The translations under genes were made by a program, and so were the position numbers. The notes beneath the pieces are model-generated. The model was given only the letters and a program-made list of their open reading frames with translations, searched no databases and was not told the origin of the DNA. Positions 41,321 through 50,186 of a stretch of DNA of 53,781 nt are shown here, piece after piece. How positions within the stretch are numbered: the first letter of the stretch is position 1; every line of letters starts with the position of its first letter. This DNA is from an uncultured Myxococcales bacterium (GTDB taxonomy: Bacteria; Myxococcota_A; Polyangia; Polyangiales; Polyangiaceae): positions 1 through 53,781 of the forward strand of contig CALFNG010000160.1 in the NCBI GenBank assembly GCA_937902985.1. Reading direction: 5' to 3'.

Positions 41321-41488
41321 GATCGGCTCCCTCGAGGAGCCCGTCGATCAACGACGCGACCCGATCAGCTCAACTGAGGAATCCGTCCCTCAGCGAAGTA
41401 GCCCGATCGGCTCGCCTGAGAGACCCGTCGCTCAGCGAAGCAGCCCGATCGGCTCGTCTCAGCGACGGGTCGCTCAGCGAGGGGAGCC
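41321..41488. repeat. Four 42-bp tandem repeats in a 0.7-kb gene gap
   Basis: Units at 41321, 41363, 41405 and 41447 begin GATCGGCTC or GATCAGCTC and share CGTCGCTCAGCGAAGCAGCC-like ends. The 42-bp unit keeps one plus-strand frame open, giving a 14-residue repeat of the type ARSARLRDPSLSEA, but the remainder of that frame (40996-41577) is Arg/Pro/Ser noise and I do not call it a gene. The rest of the gap (41029-41320, 41489-41615) shows nothing convincing apart from a small TCAGGT/ACCTGA inverted repeat at 41590-41607, just past the desaturase stop. Confidence 0.85.
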
Positions 41489-41615
41489 CACGGCTCTGCG
41501 GAGCCGATCGCCCGGTCAGCGCGAGCCATCACCCTGCCCTGCCGAAGGATGCGGCCCTCGGCGATCCCTGCACGTAAGTGATCGGAATCTCAGGTGGAAC
41601 AACCTGATCGGTGCT

Positions 41616-42398
41616 CTAGGCCGCGTCTAGCTCGGCTTTGGCGGGTGGGCGCATGACCTGGGCGCCGCTCATGTCGATGATGCCTACGGCGTTGAAGACC
41701 CGCATGACCTGGTAGGTCGGATCGAGCTCGAACCAGCGGGCCGCGAAGTTGGGGCTCATGCCGTATTTGTGGTGGTTGTTCTGAAAGAGCTCGCCGGCGG
41801 TGACGAAGTCGAACACGAGCGTGTTCCGAGACTGGTCGCCGTTGTCGAAGTTCTTGTAACCGTATTTGTGCCCGCACCAGTTGACGATGGCGCCGTGCAC
41901 CGGCCCCATGATCCATTGGACGGGGAGGAGCGCGTACTCCCAGGGGTGGGTCGCGAACTTGAAGTAGAAGAGCGCGTACGCGGCGCCCCACGCGACCCGA
42001 CCGCCCCACGACTGCCCGAGGCGGTCGAGGGCCGGCCAGGCGGGCAAGCCCCCGTCGAAGCGCGCGTCGGGCTGCACGCGGTTGTACGCGTAGTCGTCGT
42101 ACTTTTTCTTGGTGGCGAGCATCATCGTCCACAGACCGACGGGGCCCAGCTTGTGGTTCGTCGGCGAGTGCGGATCCTTCGGCGTGTCGCTGAAGGCGTG
42201 ATGCATGCGGTGCAAGATCGCGTAGCCGCGAGGAGACAGGAAGCTCGGCCCCTGCGTCATGTACGTGCAGAGGTAGAAGAAGCGCTCCCAGCCCTTGCTC
42301 ATCGCGTACATGCGATGCGCGCCGTATCGATGCAGAAAGAAGGTCTGAAAGAAGACCGACAGCTGCCAGTGCGCGACGAAAAAGATGGCGATGGCCAA
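41616..42398 (-). CDS. Membrane fatty-acid (acyl-CoA type) desaturase
   Basis: This di-iron enzyme would introduce a cis double bond into fatty acyl chains. The three histidine boxes are present: HRYGAH (23-28), HRMHH (63-67) and QNNHH (206-210), with an extra His in NWCGHKYG. Hydrophobic segments between boxes fit four membrane spans. The TTG start at 42398 is supported by GGGAGAGAG a few bases upstream. At 260 residues it is somewhat short at the N-terminus for the family. It stands alone, with repeats on both sides. Confidence 0.92.
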   Translation of the reverse strand: MAIAIFFVAHWQLSVFFQTFFLHRYGAHRMYAMSKGWERFFYLCTYMTQGPSFLSPRGYAILHRMHHAFSDTPKDPHSPTNHKLGPVGLWTMMLATKKKYDDYAYNRVQPDARFDGGLPAWPALDRLGQSWGGRVAWGAAYALFYFKFATHPWEYALLPVQWIMGPVHGAIVNWCGHKYGYKNFDNGDQSRNTLVFDFVTAGELFQNNHHKYGMSPNFAARWFELDPTYQVMRVFNAVGIIDMSGAQVMRPPAKAELDAA

Positions 42399-42547
42399 GG
42401 CTCTCTCCCGGGTTGGCTCCCCAATCGGGGAACGGTGTAGGTCTACCCGTACGGGGGCGCGTCGACCGTCATCGTTCGGTCATCCGACAGCGGACACTGT
42501 CACGGACCACTCGCGCCTCCCTGGTCGCGCCTCCCTGGAAGAGGAGA

Positions 42548-42662
42548 AACCGCAAAGGCGCGAAGACGCAGAGCCGAGGAGGGTTTCGAAGTCACGAATG
42601 CGTGATGTATTCGGCGATTTGAACAACCATCATCCCCTCTGCGCTCTTTGCGCCTCGGCGGC
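42548..42662. repeat. Intergenic inverted-repeat element, copy B
   Basis: AACCGCAAAGGCGCGAAGAC at 42548-42567 (continuing GCAGAG to 42573) and the inverted CTCTGCGCTCTTTGCGCCTC at 42637-42656 match the arms of copy A at 35797-35912. It fills much of the 295-bp gap between the desaturase start and the helicase stop. Confidence 0.7.
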
Positions 42663-42693
42663 TAATCTCGCTCTCGCTCGCCCCGACCGGGGC

Positions 42694-43983
42694 CTAGCGG
42701 TAGCGAGCGCCGCCGCCGCCGCGGAAGCTGGAGCCTCCCTGACGGCGAGGAGCGGGGCCGTTCAAGGACGGGGCCGGGGCGGCGGCCGCGGTCGCGGGGC
42801 GGGGGTCGCCGCCGCTGACGGGGAGGCGCTTCCGAATGAGGCGCTCGATGTCGGCCAGGAACGTCCGCTCCTCGCGGTCGCAGAACGAGATCGCCTTGCC
42901 CGTTGCGCCGGCGCGGCCGGTTCGGCCGATCCGGTGCACGTAGCTCTCGGCGACGTTGGGCAGGTCGAAGTTCACGACGAGCGAGATGCCCTCGACGTCG
43001 ATTCCGCGCGCGGCGACGTCGGTCGCTACGAGGACCCGGGTGGTCCCGCGGCGGAACGCTTCGAGCGCGCGCTCGCGGGCGCCCTGCGTCTTGTTCCCGT
43101 GGATCGCGGCGCTGCCGATGCCCGCGCGATCGAGTTGCTCCGAGAGGCGGTTGGCCCCGTGTTTGGTGCGCGTGAACACCAAGGTGCGCGCGACGTCGCC
43201 GTCTTGCCCCGTGGCCTTGGCCTCGTTGAGGATGCGCTCGAGCATCGCGCGCTTGTCAGCCTTGTCGACGAAGACGACGGACTGATCGACCGACTCGGCG
43301 GTCGTCACGGTAGGGGTGATGGAGACGCGCGCCGCGTTGGCGAGCATCGTCCGCGCGAGGGTCTCGATCTGGGGGGCGATCGTGGCCGAGAAGAAGAGCG
43401 TCTGGCGCGCCGCCGGCAAGGTCGCGACGATGCGCCGGACGTCGTGGACGAAGCCCATGTCGAGCATGCGGTCGGCTTCGTCGAGCACGAAGTGCGTGAC
43501 CGTATCGAGGCGAACGAGGCGCTGCTGCATGAGGTCCAGCAGCCGGCCCGGCGTGGCCACGATCAGGTCGGGGCCGGCGCGAAGAGCGATCTCCTGCCGC
43601 TGCTGACTCACCCCTCCGTAGATGACGGCGTGGCGGATTCGCAGGTGCCGCCCGTAGGCAGCCACGCGGTCGGCGATCTGCGACGCGAGCTCGCGGGTCG
43701 GTGTGAGGATGAGGGCGCGGATGCCCGGCGAGAGGGATCCGGCCGGGCGGTCGGCCGAGGTGAGCTTCGCCAGGATCGGCAGGACGAACGCGGCCGTCTT
43801 GCCCGTGCCCGTCTGGGCGCCGGCGAGGACGTCCCGGCCTTCGAGGGCGCGGGGAATGACCTCGTCTTGGACGGGTGAAGGCTGGGTGTACTCCTCTTCG
43901 AGAACCGCGCGGACGATCGCCGCCGGGAGACCGAGCGCCGTGAAGGGCGACGTGGCGATGGCTTGCTCGATCGCGGGGGTCAT
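42694..43983 (-). CDS. DEAD-box RNA helicase, RhlE-like
   Basis: From ATG 43983 the 429-residue protein has the full DEAD-box set: the Q motif (YTQPSPVQDEVIP), AQTGTGKT, PTRELASQ, TPGRLLDL, VLDEADRM, SAT, and in the second RecA domain ARTLVFTRTKH, TDVAARGIDVEGI and HRIGRTGRAG. The tail is Pro/Ala-rich and ends with Arg/Gly (SSFRGGGGARYR), as in RhlE-type proteins that remodel RNA in the cold or in ribosome assembly. The frame continues upstream to 44235, but the extra residues look non-coding. Confidence 0.95.
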   Translation of the reverse strand: MTPAIEQAIATSPFTALGLPAAIVRAVLEEEYTQPSPVQDEVIPRALEGRDVLAGAQTGTGKTAAFVLPILAKLTSADRPAGSLSPGIRALILTPTRELASQIADRVAAYGRHLRIRHAVIYGGVSQQRQEIALRAGPDLIVATPGRLLDLMQQRLVRLDTVTHFVLDEADRMLDMGFVHDVRRIVATLPAARQTLFFSATIAPQIETLARTMLANAARVSITPTVTTAESVDQSVVFVDKADKRAMLERILNEAKATGQDGDVARTLVFTRTKHGANRLSEQLDRAGIGSAAIHGNKTQGARERALEAFRRGTTRVLVATDVAARGIDVEGISLVVNFDLPNVAESYVHRIGRTGRAGATGKAISFCDREERTFLADIERLIRKRLPVSGGDPRPATAAAAPAPSLNGPAPRRQGGSSFRGGGGARYR

Positions 43984-44398
43984 GGGAACGGGACGGAACT
44001 CCTCTTCGCGGGGAGCGTCCTGAAACCCGTTTTGCGACCCGTTGATGCGGACGCCCGACGGACCGGTGCGCGCCGGGCGCGCCGAAGTGAAACGACGACG
44101 TGAACGATGAAAATTCAAGAAACCTTGGGCTTTCGCGGCCGTGCCCTGACAGGGCACTAAAGATGGTCCATCCTCGCTGCCGCGGGCTCGGAAGGGCGGG
44201 ACGGGACCGTCATCGGTCTCGTCGTCACGCTCCACTGCCGAACGCCGTCTGGTTCTGTCGCCCGCGAACGAGCGCGGGTGAACGAGAATGGGCTCTGGCT
44301 CGTCTCGTGACTGCGAGGGGTAATAACCCGTGCTGTGGCTTGACGCAAGGTGCCAACGCTCGAGCTCGCGCCGGCATCGCCCCTCGAGACCGAGAGAG

Positions 44399-44552
44399 AT
44401 AGCCGCTGAGGGCGCAGAGGATTTCAGGGGGGCCCGAACAGAGCCCGCTGGCGTTCGGACGGCTCACGTTCGCAAACGCCCATCATCCTGTTCGCGTTCG
44501 CGAATGCGCTTGGTACCGAGCCCCGACTCATCTCTGCGCTCTCTGCGGCCAA
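44399..44552. repeat. Intergenic inverted-repeat element, copy C
   Basis: AGCCGCTGAGGGCGCAGAGG (44401-44420) and the inverted TCTCTGCGCTCTCTGCGGCC (44531-44550) are a more diverged version of copies A and B. It lies in the gap 43984-44661 between the helicase start and glnE. I see no gene or other structure in the rest of that 678-bp gap, although it must hold the promoters of both divergent genes. Confidence 0.6.
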
Positions 44553-44661
44553 TCTCCCTCTCCTCATGCGCCCATGGCGAGTCGAAAAAACGCGCCGCGC
44601 GCCGCAGCGAACCGCGTTATCCAAAACAAAACGCGCCCACGCAGTACTAGGCTGAGCGCCG

Positions 44662-47616
44662 ATGCGCGCCGAGGATGTATCGCCCCGAGAGGCAACGGCC
44701 GCGCGGGCTCGTATCGCGCCTCTCGTCGCGAGCGCCGGCGACCGGATGCGCGACGAGCTGGTCGAGCTCGGCGCGCTTCTCATCTGCACGTATCCGGCCT
44801 TCGCGCCGCAGATCGACGCGCATCCCGAAGACCTGCTCGCCCTCGCGCGCGGCACCCGCCAGGCCCGCGATCTCCGTGCTTACCGGCGCCTGGCCTCGAG
44901 CGCGGTGGGCGATCTCTCCGACGGGGCGCGCGTGCGAACGGGCCTCCGCCGGTGGGCGGCTCGCGAAAAGCTGCGAATCGCGGCCCGCGAGCTCATCGCC
45001 CACCCCGGACACGACGTTGACGTCACCGCCCGCGAGCTCTCCGATCTCGCCGACGTGTGCTGCGAGATCGCGCTGGCCGAGGCCTCGGCGTGGGCCGAGA
45101 CCCGTTTCGGCACGCCCATCGCGTCGAACGGCGCCTCGTGCGCGTTCGTCGTCATCGGCATGGGCAAGCTCGGAGGCCGCGAGCTCAACGCCGGCAGCGA
45201 CATCGACCTGATGCTCTTTTACGAGACGGACGACGGGTTCGTCGTCCCGCGAGCGCCGTCGAGCCCCGCGCACTCGCTCCACGAGCACTTCACGCGGGTG
45301 GCCCAGCGCCTCGTGGCGACGCTCGACGAAGCCACCGACGACGGCGTCGCGTGGCGCGTGGACCTGCGATTGCGCCCCGAGGGGACGCGCGGCCCTCTCG
45401 TCAACGCCCTGGCGGCGGCCGAGAGGTACTACGAGACGTGGGGGCGCACCTGGGAGCGGGCGGCGCTCGTTCGCGCGCGCCCCGTCGCCGGCGATGCCGC
45501 CTTCGGAGCCCGACTCCTTCGCGCCTTCTCGCCGTTCGTGTGGCGGCGGGCGGTCGTCCCCGGCGTGGTCGACGAGATGGCCGGGATGCTCAACCGCTCT
45601 CGCGCTGAAGCGGGGCCTGGCGTCGACGACGACGTGAAGCTCGGGCGCGGCGGCATTCGCGAGATCGAGTTCTTCGCCCAGGGATTGCAGCTCGTGTGGG
45701 GCGGTCGCGAACCGCGCGTGCGGGGCCCAAACACGATCGACGCGCTCCGTCGCCTCCGCGCGCACGGATTCGTCACCGAGCGCGAGGAGCGCCAGCTCGC
45801 CGACGCCTATCTCATGCTCCGGCGGCTCGAGCACCGCATCCAGTTCGCGACCGGCCAGCAGACCCATCTCATCCCGGCCGACCCCGCCCTCATCGACCGA
45901 ATCGCGCGGTCGCTCGGCTACGACGGGGCCGACCCGCTCCTCCGCGAGATCTATCGGGTTCGCTCCGGGGTCGCGGCGCGCTTCGGTTCCCTCGGGCAGG
46001 CCGAGTCGCGCCCGGCTGAGCCCACCTTCGATCGGCTCTGGGCGGCCCTCGACGCCCAGGACGAGATGGCCGTCGCCGCCGCGGCGGTCGAGTCGTTCGG
46101 CGGCCTGGCGTCGAGCGATCTTCCGCGGCATCTGCTGGCGCTCGCCCGACCGCCTCACAGTCCCCTCGGGGCCACCACGCGCGACCGCGACCCCGCCTTC
46201 GCCCGCCGCCTCATAGGCGCCCTGGCCGACGCGGCCGATCCCGAGCAGGCCACGCGCCTGCTCGCCGCCTTCTTCGCTCGTTTCTCCACTCCTGGCGCGT
46301 ACGTGCGCGCCCTCGCCGACGACCCCTTCCGCGTCCGCGCGGTCTGCTCGCTCCTGGGAGCGAGCTCGTTCCTCGGCGACGCGCTGGCGGCGCACCCGGA
46401 CATGGCCGACCTGGTCTTCTTCGGGCGCGGCGTCCCGACTCCGGAGGTCGCGCGCGCCCAGGTCGACGAAGAGATCGGCGCGCTCACCCCCAACGACGCG
46501 CGCGACGTCGACGCTTTCGTCGGCGCGATGCGGCGCGCCAAGCGCCGCGTGATGTTCGAGGTGGGGCTGGCCGACCTCGCCGGCGAGCTCGGCACGCGCG
46601 AGGTCGCCCACGTGCTTGCGGCCCTCGCCGACGCGACCCTCGACCAGGCGTGCCGTTTCGCCTTGCGCGAGCGCCGAGATCTCGAGCTCGCCGAAGACAA
46701 GGCCAGTGGTCGCCGCCGCCCCAACCTGGCGACGGTGCTCGCGGTGGTCGCCATGGGCAAGCTCGGGGGCCGCGAGATCGGCTACGGCTCGGACCTCGAT
46801 CTCTTCTTCGTCTACGAAGCGCCCGATGAAGCCGGCGCCGAGCGCGCCGCGAGGGTGGCCCAGCGCGTGATGCGCCTGCTCGAGACCCCTCACGCCGAGG
46901 GCCCGGGCTACGAGCTCGACACGCGACTCCGGCCTTCGGGCAGCCAGGGTCTGCTCGTCGTCTCGCTCGAGGGTTTCGTGCGCTATCAGTCGGAGCGCGC
47001 CGAAGCGTGGGAGCGACAGGCCCTGGTGAAGGCGCGCGCCTGCGCGGGCGACCGCGACCTCGGCTCTCGCGTGATCACGGTCGCTCGCAAGGCCGCGTAC
47101 GAGCGCGGTGCGCCCGACCCCGAGCGCTTGCACCATCTGCGGCTCCGCATGCAGCGCGAGCTCGGGCACGAGCGTCTCGATCGCTCGCCCGCTCGCTACG
47201 ATCTCAAAGTCGGCCGCGGCGGCATCGTCGACGTCGAGTTCGCGACCCAGTGGCTCCAGATGCATCACGGACAGGACCCGCGCATTCGATCGACCGAGAC
47301 CGAGGTCGCGATCTCGGCGCTCGAGACCTGCTCGCACCTCGACGCCTCGCTGGCCGAGGCGCTCCGCGACGGCTGGCGGTTCCTGCGGCGCCTCGAGCAA
47401 CGCGTGCGCGTCTCGCACGGGACGAGCGTGAACCTCCTCGAAGAGGGCGCTCCGGGCCTCGTGACGCTCGCTCGCCGCATGGGAATGCGCGACGGCCCGC
47501 GCGCCCGGGCCGACCAGACGCTGCTCGAACGCTACGTGGCGGTCACGTCCGATGTCCGGACCGCGTATCTGCGGGTCCTCGGCCTCAAGAGCGGAGTAGA
47601 CTCCGGGGCCCCATGA
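44662..47616 (+). CDS. glnE: Glutamine synthetase adenylyltransferase/deadenylase
   Basis: GlnE attaches AMP to, and removes it from, glutamine synthetase in response to PII signalling. The 984-residue protein has two nucleotidyltransferase modules. The first is GMGKLGGRELNAGSDIDLML (from about residue 166), the deadenylase side in the usual order. The second is AMGKLGGREIGYGSDLDLFF (from about 697), the adenylylation side. Each is followed by a helical GlnD/PII-uridylyltransferase-type domain (DVKLGRGGIREIEFFAQGLQ; LKVGRGGIVDVEFATQWLQM). All metal-binding Gly-Ser-Asp-x-Asp motifs are intact. The stop overlaps the ATG of a broken kinase gene. Confidence 0.97.
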   Translation: MRAEDVSPREATAARARIAPLVASAGDRMRDELVELGALLICTYPAFAPQIDAHPEDLLALARGTRQARDLRAYRRLASSAVGDLSDGARVRTGLRRWAAREKLRIAARELIAHPGHDVDVTARELSDLADVCCEIALAEASAWAETRFGTPIASNGASCAFVVIGMGKLGGRELNAGSDIDLMLFYETDDGFVVPRAPSSPAHSLHEHFTRVAQRLVATLDEATDDGVAWRVDLRLRPEGTRGPLVNALAAAERYYETWGRTWERAALVRARPVAGDAAFGARLLRAFSPFVWRRAVVPGVVDEMAGMLNRSRAEAGPGVDDDVKLGRGGIREIEFFAQGLQLVWGGREPRVRGPNTIDALRRLRAHGFVTEREERQLADAYLMLRRLEHRIQFATGQQTHLIPADPALIDRIARSLGYDGADPLLREIYRVRSGVAARFGSLGQAESRPAEPTFDRLWAALDAQDEMAVAAAAVESFGGLASSDLPRHLLALARPPHSPLGATTRDRDPAFARRLIGALADAADPEQATRLLAAFFARFSTPGAYVRALADDPFRVRAVCSLLGASSFLGDALAAHPDMADLVFFGRGVPTPEVARAQVDEEIGALTPNDARDVDAFVGAMRRAKRRVMFEVGLADLAGELGTREVAHVLAALADATLDQACRFALRERRDLELAEDKASGRRRPNLATVLAVVAMGKLGGREIGYGSDLDLFFVYEAPDEAGAERAARVAQRVMRLLETPHAEGPGYELDTRLRPSGSQGLLVVSLEGFVRYQSERAEAWERQALVKARACAGDRDLGSRVITVARKAAYERGAPDPERLHHLRLRMQRELGHERLDRSPARYDLKVGRGGIVDVEFATQWLQMHHGQDPRIRSTETEVAISALETCSHLDASLAEALRDGWRFLRRLEQRVRVSHGTSVNLLEEGAPGLVTLARRMGMRDGPRARADQTLLERYVAVTSDVRTAYLRVLGLKSGVDSGAP

Positions 47617-48151
47617 AGGTCTGCGCCCGTTGCGCCGAGCCGTATGCCGGCGACGCGGGTTTGTGCCCCCTCGACGGCACGCCGCTGACGCGGGACCCCG
47701 ACCCGTTCGTGGGCCGCACGCTCGCCGCGAGGTACCGCCTCGTGCGCAAGATCGGCAGCTGCGGAATGGCGGTCGTGTACCTCGCCCGTCACGTCATGAT
47801 CGAGCGCCTGAGCGCGATCGATCCCGGCAACACGCGCATATCGAAGCGATCGTCGCCCTCCGTGGCGGCATCCGCGACGAGACCGCGACGCGGAAGTCCG
47901 GTGACGTCCGGCGCGAGGCGATCATTTGGGAAGGCGCGGCCTTCGAGGCCGAAGAGGGCGGCGCGCGCGCGCTCGAGGCCGACCTCAGCTACCAGATCGA
48001 GACGCTGCAGCGTGAGTCCGACGCGCGGAACGCCGAGCTCGAAGGCAAGCTCGCCGAGTCCACGGGGATGCTCGAAGGAGCGCTGTCGGCGATGCGACGG
48101 ATCACCGGCGAGCTCGTTCGGACCATGGCCGACGCCGCGAACTCCCTGTGA
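47613..48151 (+). pseudogene. Remnant of a zinc-ribbon serine/threonine kinase gene with internal deletion and frameshift
   Basis: The ATG overlapping the glnE stop opens a frame reading MKVCARCAEPYAGDAGLCPL (zinc-ribbon-like), then FVGRTLAARYRLVRKIGSCG and MAVVYLARHVMIERLSAI, the first two strands of a Hanks kinase domain. At about 47820 the kinase stops, with no catalytic loop or DFG. A different frame then carries a plausible tail (HIEAIVALRGGIRDETATRK, then a coiled coil with LEADLSYQIETLQRESDARN) that ends at 48151. The simplest reading is a kinase gene that lost most of its catalytic domain. The Gly loop is also altered (GSCGMA instead of GxGGMG). Confidence 0.7.
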
Positions 48152-48515
48152 GGGGCCGGTCCGTGCCCTGAGCACGTTCACACGCGTGTGAGTATGAGGC
48201 CCTCGCAGGCCGTCCGAGCGCCCCGCCAGCCTTCCCCCCCATGCCGCCGCTCATGGGCGACTCCGGCGACGTGCGAACAATCCAGCCTCCCCGGACCTCG
48301 CCCCTGATCGCCACGATTCCTGGGATCGCTCGCGGCGTCGCGCGCATGTAATGCCTGAAGGGGACTTCCATGACGTCGAGATCTCAACCGCGCCTCTCCT
48401 CGGATCACGTTCGATCAAGACGACTGGGTGGTGCTCGGCAATCCGCTCTTTCCATAACGCGTCGCCTCCGCGCGGGGGCTGTACGGTATTCTCCGCGTGC
48501 CCGACCAAGGAGCCA
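48152..48515. other. Intergenic region with a 14-nt palindrome
   Basis: This 364-bp gap before the aldo/keto reductase holds a perfect palindrome TCACACGCGTGTGA at 48178-48191, a possible operator. The reductase ribosome site AAGGAG lies at its right end. No gene is seen. Confidence 0.45.
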
Positions 48516-49520
48516 ATGAACTACACACCACTCGGTCGTACCGGTCTCAAAGTCTCGCGCGTATGCCTCGGGTGCATGAGCTACGGCGACCCCGATCGGG
48601 CGGCGCCCGATGGCTCACGCAGGTGGCCCTGGGCCCTCCGTGAAGACGAGTCGCGCCCGTTCTTCAAGCGCGCGCTCGAGCTCGGGATCAACTTCTTCGA
48701 CACGGCCAACGTCTACTCTGCGGGTGCGAGCGAAGAGGTCACGGGCCGCGCCCTCAAGGACCTGGCGCGGCGCGAAGACATCGTGCTCGCCACGAAGGTC
48801 CACGGCGCCATGAGCGCGGGGCCGAACGGTCACGGCCTGTCGCGGAAGGCCATTTTTCACGAACTCGACGCGAGCCTCCGGCGGCTGGGCACGGACTACG
48901 TCGATCTCTATCAGATTCACCGCTGGGACTACACGACGCCCATCGAAGAGACGCTCGAGGCGCTGCACGACGTCGTGCGCGCTGGCAAGGTCCGCTACCT
49001 CGGTGCGTCGTCGATGTACGGTTGGCAGTTCAGCAAGGCCCTTTATCTGGCCGAGCGTCACGGGTGGACGAGGTTCGTGTCGATGCAGAACCACTACAAC
49101 CTGCTCTATCGCGAAGAAGAGCGCGAGATGAACGGCCTCTGCCAGGACCGCGGCGTCGGCCTCATCCCGTGGAGCCCCCTCGCGCGCGGACGCCTCGCTC
49201 GCGGCGCTTCGTCGCCCGAGGCGACTTCGCGTTCCAAGACCGACGGCTTCGGCAACTCCGTCTACGGCGCCTCGGCCAGCCTCGACGTGCCCGTGCTCGC
49301 GCGCGTGGACGCCGTTGCCGAGGCCCGCGGCGTGCCGAACGCGCAGGTCGCGCTCGCGTGGCTGCTCCGGCAAAAGGGCGTCGCTTCTCCCATCATCGGG
49401 GCGACCAAGATGCAGCATCTGGACGACGCGGTCGCCGCGCTCTCGGTGAAGCTCTCCGACGACGAGGTCGCACGGCTCGAAGAGCCCTACGTGCCGCACG
49501 CCGTCGCGGGCTTCGGCTGA
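48516..49520 (+). CDS. Aldo/keto reductase
   Basis: This NADPH-dependent (beta/alpha)8-barrel oxidoreductase should reduce aldehydes or ketones. ATG 48516 follows AAGGAG and gives 334 residues. The catalytic Asp and Tyr are in FFDTANVYS, Lys in LATKVHG and His in YQIHRWD; the cofactor end has SPIIGATKMQHLDDAVAAL. It belongs to the YajO/general-stress-like group by its N-terminus (MNYTPLGRTGLKVSRVCLGC). Substrate unknown. Broken genes lie on both sides. Confidence 0.95.
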   Translation: MNYTPLGRTGLKVSRVCLGCMSYGDPDRAAPDGSRRWPWALREDESRPFFKRALELGINFFDTANVYSAGASEEVTGRALKDLARREDIVLATKVHGAMSAGPNGHGLSRKAIFHELDASLRRLGTDYVDLYQIHRWDYTTPIEETLEALHDVVRAGKVRYLGASSMYGWQFSKALYLAERHGWTRFVSMQNHYNLLYREEEREMNGLCQDRGVGLIPWSPLARGRLARGASSPEATSRSKTDGFGNSVYGASASLDVPVLARVDAVAEARGVPNAQVALAWLLRQKGVASPIIGATKMQHLDDAVAALSVKLSDDEVARLEEPYVPHAVAGFG

Positions 49521-49560
49521 TCGCGGCTGGCGCGGCAGCCGCGGCAGACGGGAGCGGCGG

Positions 49561-49907
49561 TCACGTGGGCAACTTTCGCGGGGTCCGGGCGTCCGTCTCG
49601 TGCGGCACGACGCCGATGGCGCTCCTCGGCCGCGGGGCTACGCCGGCGAGGTCGTCGACGATCATGCGGTCGATGAGCTGCGCGACGCCCTCGCCTCGCT
49701 CGCCGTGCGTGACGAGGTCGGCTTGATCCTTGAGGGAATCGAGCGCGTTCGCGACCGCGACACCCAGCCCGCACGCGCGAAGGAGGGTGTGGTCGTTCTC
49801 GGCGTCGCCGATCCCGACCAGGTTCGAGAGGGCCAGCGAGAGCTCCACGGCCGCGCGAGCCACGCCGCTTCCCTTGTCGAGTCGGCGGCAAGGCCAAGGT
49901 ACCGCAT
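49561..49907 (-). pseudogene. Remnant of a HAD-superfamily phosphatase gene with internal deletion
   Basis: ATG 49907 starts MRYLGLAAD, the usual N-terminus of a HAD protein whose next residues should be YDGT. Instead the frame runs into noise. Immediately after this Asp, another frame continues KGSGVARAAVELSLALSNLV, GIGDAENDHTLLRACGLGVA and VANALDSLKDQADLVTHGER, which is the C-terminal core of a Cof/trehalose-phosphatase-type HAD domain with the GDAENDH metal motif. About 170 or more residues are missing at one junction near 49880, with a frame change. The frame then stops at 49561. It cannot be an active phosphatase. Confidence 0.65.
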
Positions 49908-50186
49908 CGCCGAGGCGCGCATAACGTCACGCAGTCTACGCGAAGCTCCCGGGCGCCCGCAGTCCGGCTGCATGCCGGGGATGTGCACGCCGGCCACAGC
50001 GAGCCCTGGCGCCACAACCGAACTCGGCGGGAGCGGCCGTCCGGAGGCACGTTTTCACGGTTTCGACGCGGTGCGTGATTTGCTTACGCACTTGGTGCCT
50101 CGGCTCTTGCTGGCATCTCGTTCTCGCTCTTCCGGAGCGCGTTTGGCCTCTCTCGTTTCGTCTCTGTTTCGTGTCCGCACTTCTTC

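Noticed and set aside
41321-41488. CRISPR array
   Set aside because: The units are adjacent degenerate 42-bp repeats without spacers, and no cas genes are present anywhere in the window.
40996-41577. A 193-residue frame containing the 14-residue repeats
   Set aside because: Outside the repeats the composition is not protein-like, there is no ribosome site, and the repeats can be explained at DNA level.
44647-47418. A 923-residue open minus-strand frame opposite glnE
   Set aside because: It is the mirror of a well-supported, conserved gene, with no recognisable domain and biased composition.
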